From Alphaproteobacteria bacterium UBA2947 (lineage in GTDB: Bacteria; Pseudomonadota; Alphaproteobacteria; Rs-D84): a stretch of 16,733 bases of DNA. Within the stretch, counting starts at the first letter, position 1, and every line of letters starts with the position of its first letter. The position numbers and the translations under genes were made by a program. The stretch is taken from assembly GCA_002348925.1 (NCBI GenBank), contig DEBV01000014.1, forward strand, positions 77,110 to 93,842, given 5' to 3'. A model generated the notes under the pieces. The model was given only the letters and a program-made list of their open reading frames with translations. It had not been told where the DNA came from and searched no databases. This document shows positions 13,671 to 16,733 of the stretch, in pieces.

Positions 13671-14611
13671 TAAATTTTATATCCAGATCCCATAATATTT
13701 TGTATTTCATCGATACAATTTTTTGTCATTTCTTCGCGTGCTGCGTTCAAGTAAAATCGTGGGTCAAAAATATCTGGTTTTGTTGCTAATGTTTTTCGAA
13801 TTGCGGCAGTAAAGGCAAAACGAGAATCGGAATCTACATTTACTTTTGCAACATGTAAAGATATTGCGCAACGAATTTGTGCAGGAGAAATACCGCGGGC
13901 ATTTTTTATATCTCCACCAAACTTGTTTATTTGATTAACATATTTTTGTGGAATGTTTGATGCACCATGTAAAACCAGTGGGGTGTTCGGAATGTTCTTT
14001 GCGATTTGTTCCAAGATATCGAATCGCAAAGTTTCGTTTGTATTTTTTCTTTTATACGCACCATGTGAAGTTCCGATTGCAACCGCCAGAGAATCGGTTT
14101 GAGTTTGTTTTACAAAATCTTTAACAAGGTCTGGGTCGGTGTAAGAGTGATTTTTTGCCGTTGTATTTTTATCTTCTGTCCCAGCGAGTATCCCAAGTTC
14201 TGTTTCAAGTGATACGTTGATTTTATGAACATAGTCGGCAACACGACGCGATTCGGATATATTTTTACTAAGTGGCAGGGCGCTGCCGTCAAACATGACC
14301 GATGAAAAGCCAAGGTCGGTTGCGTATTTGCAAACTTCAAAACTGTGTCCATGGTCAAGATGCAGGGCAATTTGTCCGCGTTTATATTCGGCACCACGAA
14401 TCATGCCCATCAACATTTCGCCGCCCATGTATTCCAATGCGCTTTCGGATACAGCCAATATAACAGGGCTTTGTGTGATTTGTGCGGCGTTCAATATGGC
14501 GGTCAATGTTTCCGTGTTATAGAAATTAAACGCTGGTACGGCATAACCATCGCGCATTGCGCGTTTAAGTAAGTTTTTAGTATTTGCCAACCAAAAATCA
14601 GAATAGTGCAT
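13670..14611 (-). CDS. fba: Class II (zinc) fructose-bisphosphate aldolase family
   Basis: This aldolase reversibly splits fructose-1,6-bisphosphate into glyceraldehyde-3-phosphate and dihydroxyacetone phosphate. The start is set at 14611 (MHYSDFWLAN...), with AAGGA 6 bases upstream. The frame opens 28 residues earlier, but that extension covers the promoter region. The 313-residue product shows HLDHGH (84-89) with catalytic Asp86 and zinc ligand His87. LETELG (135-140) supplies the acidic ligand, TSHGAYK (181-187) holds His183, and VLHGAS (213-218) holds His215. KVNVDSDSRFAFTAAIR (256-272) is the phosphate-binding part. Close relatives cleave tagatose bisphosphate, so the substrate is inferred. 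It is a single-gene unit, convergent with efp and divergent from the lipoprotein gene. Confidence 0.9.
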   Translation of the reverse strand: MHYSDFWLANTKNLLKRAMRDGYAVPAFNFYNTETLTAILNAAQITQSPVILAVSESALEYMGGEMLMGMIRGAEYKRGQIALHLDHGHSFEVCKYATDLGFSSVMFDGSALPLSKNISESRRVADYVHKINVSLETELGILAGTEDKNTTAKNHSYTDPDLVKDFVKQTQTDSLAVAIGTSHGAYKRKNTNETLRFDILEQIAKNIPNTPLVLHGASNIPQKYVNQINKFGGDIKNARGISPAQIRCAISLHVAKVNVDSDSRFAFTAAIRKTLATKPDIFDPRFYLNAAREEMTKNCIDEIQNIMGSGYKI

Positions 14612-14633
14612 GTTTGTCCTTTCGTTTGAACAG

Positions 14634-14642
14634 ATTATAGCA
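14634..14642 (-). promoter_or_regulatory. Extended -10 promoter for the aldolase gene
   Basis: Read on the minus strand, TGCTATAAT (14642-14634) is a perfect extended -10, 22 bases before the aldolase ATG. No good -35 lies at the standard distance, as is usual for extended -10 promoters. Confidence 0.65.
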
Positions 14643-14668
14643 CAAATCGTTATGTTTTTATATAAAAC

Positions 14669-14696
14669 TTGACAATAGGAATACCTGTGCAACAAT
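14669..14696 (+). promoter_or_regulatory. Candidate promoter for the lipoprotein gene
   Basis: A perfect TTGACA (14669-14674) is followed after 16 bases by AACAAT (14691-14696). The -10 is modest. It lies about 50 bases before the lipoprotein start and is divergent from the aldolase promoter. Confidence 0.5.
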
Positions 14697-14747
14697 TAAA
14701 ACATACGAATCGGGTGTTTGAGAGATATAAAAAACAAGGGAAAACAA

Positions 14748-15122
14748 ATGAAAAAAGTTATTTTATCTGTATTAGGTTTGGCTTTGGTCGCTGGTTGTTC
14801 TGGTTATGATTATTATGAAACAGGCGTTCGTTATCGTCAAAAAGGTAATGATTGTGTTTATTACTACAGCGAAGAAGGTGAAAAATTCAACAGTGAAATT
14901 CGCGATTTGGAAGATGCCAAAAAGATTGTATACAGAAACACGAATTGTGCAGATTTGTACGCTAAAGATACATATGGTTATGATAAACGTACCAGAAATG
15001 CTATCTTGCCAGCACGTGTAGAAGAAGAAGCCCCAGTGGCACCAAAATGTGGCTGTCAAACATGTGCGAAAAAACAAGTCTTGAAAAACAAGTACATCAT
15101 AGTTCCTTCCTATGCTGGATAA
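14748..15122 (+). CDS. Small Cys-rich, Tyr-rich lipoprotein of unknown function
   Basis: I do not recognise a family. The start at 14748 is chosen because AAGGGA sits 6 bases upstream and a clean lipoprotein signal begins there; the frame opens 10 residues earlier. The 124-residue product has a basic n-region, a hydrophobic core and the lipobox LVAG|C at Cys17, so it should be lipidated at the envelope. The mature part is rich in Tyr and charged residues, with Cys at 36 and 67. A Pro/Glu stretch leads to CGCQTC (101-106), a CxCxxC cluster, and a hydrophobic tail ending VPSYAG. The six Cys could form disulfides or bind metal. It has its own promoter candidate and terminator, so it is a single-gene unit. 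Confidence 0.8.
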   Translation: MKKVILSVLGLALVAGCSGYDYYETGVRYRQKGNDCVYYYSEEGEKFNSEIRDLEDAKKIVYRNTNCADLYAKDTYGYDKRTRNAILPARVEEEAPVAPKCGCQTCAKKQVLKNKYIIVPSYAG

Positions 15123-15131
15123 TTTATCCAG
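15115..15131. repeat. 17-base near-palindrome over the lipoprotein stop codon
   Basis: CTGGATAA and TTATCCAG flank a single T (15115-15122, 15124-15131). As RNA it would fold as a 6-bp stem with a 5-base loop directly over the stop codon, just before the terminator. Confidence 0.7.
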
Positions 15132-15140
15132 TTTGTGTGT

Positions 15141-15173
15141 AAAAAGGCGTCGCGGTAAAACGGCGCTTTTTTT
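15141..15173 (+). terminator. Terminator after the lipoprotein gene
   Basis: AAAAAG, a bulged G, then CGTCG pairs with CGGCGCTTTTT (15141-15152 with 15161-15171), including one T-G pair, across an 8-base loop, and runs into a T-run. It is less regular than the other terminators here. Confidence 0.7.
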
Positions 15174-15229
15174 ATTTGTTATGCGGGACTTTTTATGATA
15201 AAATATTATAGAAATAAAGGAGTTTTTAT

Positions 15230-15574
15230 ATGAAAAAGATTATGAATAAAATAAATTTTGCTTTAATCGCGATAATGGCATCTGTTCCTGCATTCGCAGC
15301 AGACAAAGCTATGTGTGAAGCATTGACAAAATTGCACGATGTGTTTAATTTGCTTCGTACATTGGCATTTATCGGTGCCGCATTTTATATTGCAGGTTGG
15401 GCATGGGATTATATTTCCAAAGGCGAAGTAAAAATGGACGATATTAAAAAGAAAGGAACTGGTTTGTTGGTTGGTTTCGCTCTGTTGTTTATGGTCGGGG
15501 TTGTATTATCGTTCCTTATGTCTGCATCGGGTGCAAAATTTGTCGGTTGTGTCGATGTTATTAAAACATGGTAA
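15230..15574 (+). CDS. VirB2/TrbC-like small membrane protein (orphan)
   Basis: The 114-residue product has a signal peptide with a likely cut near AFA-AD (23-24). Two membrane helices (about 41-61 and 77-98) are joined by a short charged loop (KGEVKMDDIKKKG), the layout of type IV secretion pilins of the VirB2/TrbC kind. Two Cys, 29 and 107, flank the helices and could form a disulfide in the periplasm. AAAGGAG 7 bases before the ATG fixes the start, although Met5 would also be possible. No other vir or trb genes are adjacent: it is a single-gene unit with a terminator on each side. It could be a pilin of a system encoded elsewhere or an unrelated two-helix protein; similarity here is of layout, not of a diagnostic motif. 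Confidence 0.6.
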   Translation: MKKIMNKINFALIAIMASVPAFAADKAMCEALTKLHDVFNLLRTLAFIGAAFYIAGWAWDYISKGEVKMDDIKKKGTGLLVGFALLFMVGVVLSFLMSASGAKFVGCVDVIKTW

Positions 15575-15594
15575 TCAACAATTGGTAAAGATAA

Positions 15595-15620
15595 ACCGCC
15601 CGATTGGGCGGTGTTTTTTT
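15595..15620 (+). terminator. Terminator after the VirB2-like gene
   Basis: ACCGCCC/GGGCGGT (15595-15601 with 15606-15612) with a GATT loop is followed by TG and a T-run. It is nearly the same as the dnaA/dnaJ terminator core and separates this gene from the convergent gene at 15619. Confidence 0.88.
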
Positions 15621-16536
15621 ATTGTCGTTGTAAAGATTTTGGATAATTTGCGTGCCAGAAATTTTTACGTGCACGTTTGATTTTTTCAATAATTGAACAA
15701 GTGCTTTGTTCTGTTAATTGTCTTTCTGGAAGAGATCCGTATTTTACAAATTGTGCTCGTGCTAATGTTGCCTTGGTTTTTGCGTGGTTATAAATATCGG
15801 CGGTTGTGTAAAATGGTTTGTTGGCAAAATTAAGTACGATTTCTTGCAACATTGCATTTATGAAAATCAGCGTTTGTGGTTTCATATAATCTATGGGCGA
15901 TGTTTTTATGTTGTAATGTTCGCGCAATGAATCCATAGATTTTACTTTGTACAAAGTTTCCCAAATCAGCGACCATATCTTGCTGAAAGAAGATTTGTCT
16001 GCGTTGTATGCGCGATTTATAATTGCCGCCAATAAATTGCTGGTTTGTGCAATTTGATTGCGGATTTTTTCGAATTTTAACTTTTGTGCCAGATCAATTA
16101 ATTCATCGCCAGGTTTATCTGGAGATAAAAAGTATGCTTGTTCCAATTCTGCACCGTTTTGTTGTCTGAACAAATATTCACATGCAACATTGGTCAAGTG
16201 TTGATCTGTTCCGTTTTTAACGGTTCTGATACGATTGGTTTCTGGGTTATATATATTATATGGTTCTTTGACGGTTAAAATATGAACAGGTTCTTCTGTT
16301 AAATTTTCGAATTCTGGCAATGTGTCGATCACCATATTTTTTATTATATGTGCAGTTTTTGGTGAAACCAGTTTTTTCATATCGAAAAATTGAGGGTATA
16401 AAATCGCCAGATCAGAAAACTTCCAAAAATTCGCATTCGTGTTAATGTTGTGGAATAAATCGTTTTCTTGTTGGCGGCGCGTGTTAAATGTTTGCTTTAT
16501 CAGTTCTGCACGTGAAGGAATATTTTTTTGGGTCAT
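15619..16536 (-). CDS. Uncharacterized protein, possibly DinD/BRO-like
   Basis: No firm family assignment. The 305-residue product is soluble: I see no signal peptide or membrane segment. It starts with a polar helix, has a mixed region with FWKFSDLAILYP (37-48), then is mostly helical. Its plan recalls DinD/BRO-type proteins: an aromatic FW segment, then a 'D..LT..AC.YL...NG...AYF' stretch (111-136), a Leu/Glu/Lys helix, a LREHYNI...DYM..Q.L..IN segment (204-227) and a late 'HAK...GSLPE' stretch (251-271). DinD is a LexA-regulated protein that disassembles RecA filaments. This is pattern matching from memory. The start lies 2 bases after the upstream RHH stop, and its AAGGA site lies within that gene's 3' end, so the pair is translationally coupled. 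Confidence 0.45.
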   Translation of the reverse strand: MTQKNIPSRAELIKQTFNTRRQQENDLFHNINTNANFWKFSDLAILYPQFFDMKKLVSPKTAHIIKNMVIDTLPEFENLTEEPVHILTVKEPYNIYNPETNRIRTVKNGTDQHLTNVACEYLFRQQNGAELEQAYFLSPDKPGDELIDLAQKLKFEKIRNQIAQTSNLLAAIINRAYNADKSSFSKIWSLIWETLYKVKSMDSLREHYNIKTSPIDYMKPQTLIFINAMLQEIVLNFANKPFYTTADIYNHAKTKATLARAQFVKYGSLPERQLTEQSTCSIIEKIKRARKNFWHANYPKSLQRQ

Positions 16537-16538
16537 AT

Positions 16539-16733
16539 TTAATCCTTTTTTGAATCGTCGATATTTGCCAATGAAAACAAAACAGAAGATATCAGCGATT
16601 GATATGGTACATGTTGAGCATCTGCCAATTCTTTGATTTTATCTACTATTTGGTGTGGAATACGCATATTTATTACGCAATCTGATTTGTTAAAGGCGCG
16701 ATAAGCCGCGTACTCTTTTAACAAAGATTCGAT
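16539..16733 (-). CDS. Ribbon-helix-helix (CopG/BrnA-like) regulator or antitoxin, 5' partial
   Basis: The frame is open to the window edge, so the true start is to the right; within the window only a TTG at 16724 could start it. The visible 64-65 residues end in a compact motif: VINMRIPHQIVDKIKELADAQ followed by VPYQSLISSVL. This is the RHH pattern of a DNA-contacting beta strand and two helices, with the 'PYQ-LI-S-L' ending seen in CopG-type antitoxins of type II toxin-antitoxin modules. Such antitoxins often lie downstream of their toxin gene, which would then be outside the window. The next gene on the same strand begins 2 bases after its stop. It probably autoregulates the operon. Confidence 0.7.
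   Translation of the reverse strand: MESLLKEYAAYRAFNKSDCVINMRIPHQIVDKIKELADAQHVPYQSLISSVLFSLANIDDSKKD

Noticed and set aside
14612..14695. Upstream start of the aldolase (341 residues)
   Set aside because: The extension overlaps the TGCTATAAT promoter and has no family similarity; AAGGA precedes the ATG at 14611.
1..16733. CRISPR array, phage genes or insertion sequence
   Set aside because: No spaced identical repeats, transposase, integrase or structural phage genes are visible.

Overview
This 16.7 kb window is ordinary chromosomal DNA of an AT-rich bacterium, most likely an alphaproteobacterium with a small, host-associated type of genome. That placement is inferred from the style of ParE, RluC, DnaN and DnaA and from compact, fast-evolving proteins; no rRNA or marker search was possible. 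Almost everything is housekeeping. I see no CRISPR array, tRNA, rRNA, complete insertion sequence or phage module.

Layout. (1) 12-1052 (+): a DnaA-type initiator, 5' boundary uncertain, convergent with dnaJ (1123-2244, -). (2) 2412-4376 (+): topoisomerase IV subunit B (parE), divergent from dnaJ and convergent with the uvrC-pgsA pair (6529-4438, -). (3) 6579-10882 (+): a four-gene run of type IV pilin-like protein, RluC-type pseudouridine synthase, AsmA-like envelope protein and CdaA-type diadenylate cyclase. (4) 11001-12113 (+): dnaN, then a 328-base gap holding two tandem copies of a structured hairpin element and a terminator, then ppa (12442) and efp (13050). (5) 14611-13670 (-): class II aldolase, divergent from a small Cys-rich lipoprotein (14748). 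(6) 15230 (+): an orphan VirB2/TrbC-like small membrane protein. (7) Right edge (-): a ribbon-helix-helix regulator or antitoxin, cut by the window end, followed 2 nt later by a 305-residue protein that looks distantly like DinD/BRO proteins.

The genes cover replication (DnaA, DnaN, ParE), repair (UvrC), protein folding and translation (DnaJ, EF-P, RluC), phospholipid and envelope biology (PgsA, AsmA, lipoprotein) and central metabolism (aldolase, pyrophosphatase). Most transcription units end in GC-rich hairpins of one recurring style: CCGCC-type stems with a G-starting 4-5 nt loop and a U-run.

Worth a second look: the tandem ~80-nt hairpin elements after dnaN, whose stems differ by compensatory changes while the flanking single strands are conserved; a DnaA lacking both the arginine finger and the sensor-2 arginine; a UvrC missing about 124 residues between the UVR and nuclease parts, with a 9-bp inverted repeat at the junction; a c-di-AMP synthase in a proteobacterial setting without CdaR or GlmM; and the RHH/DinD-like pair.
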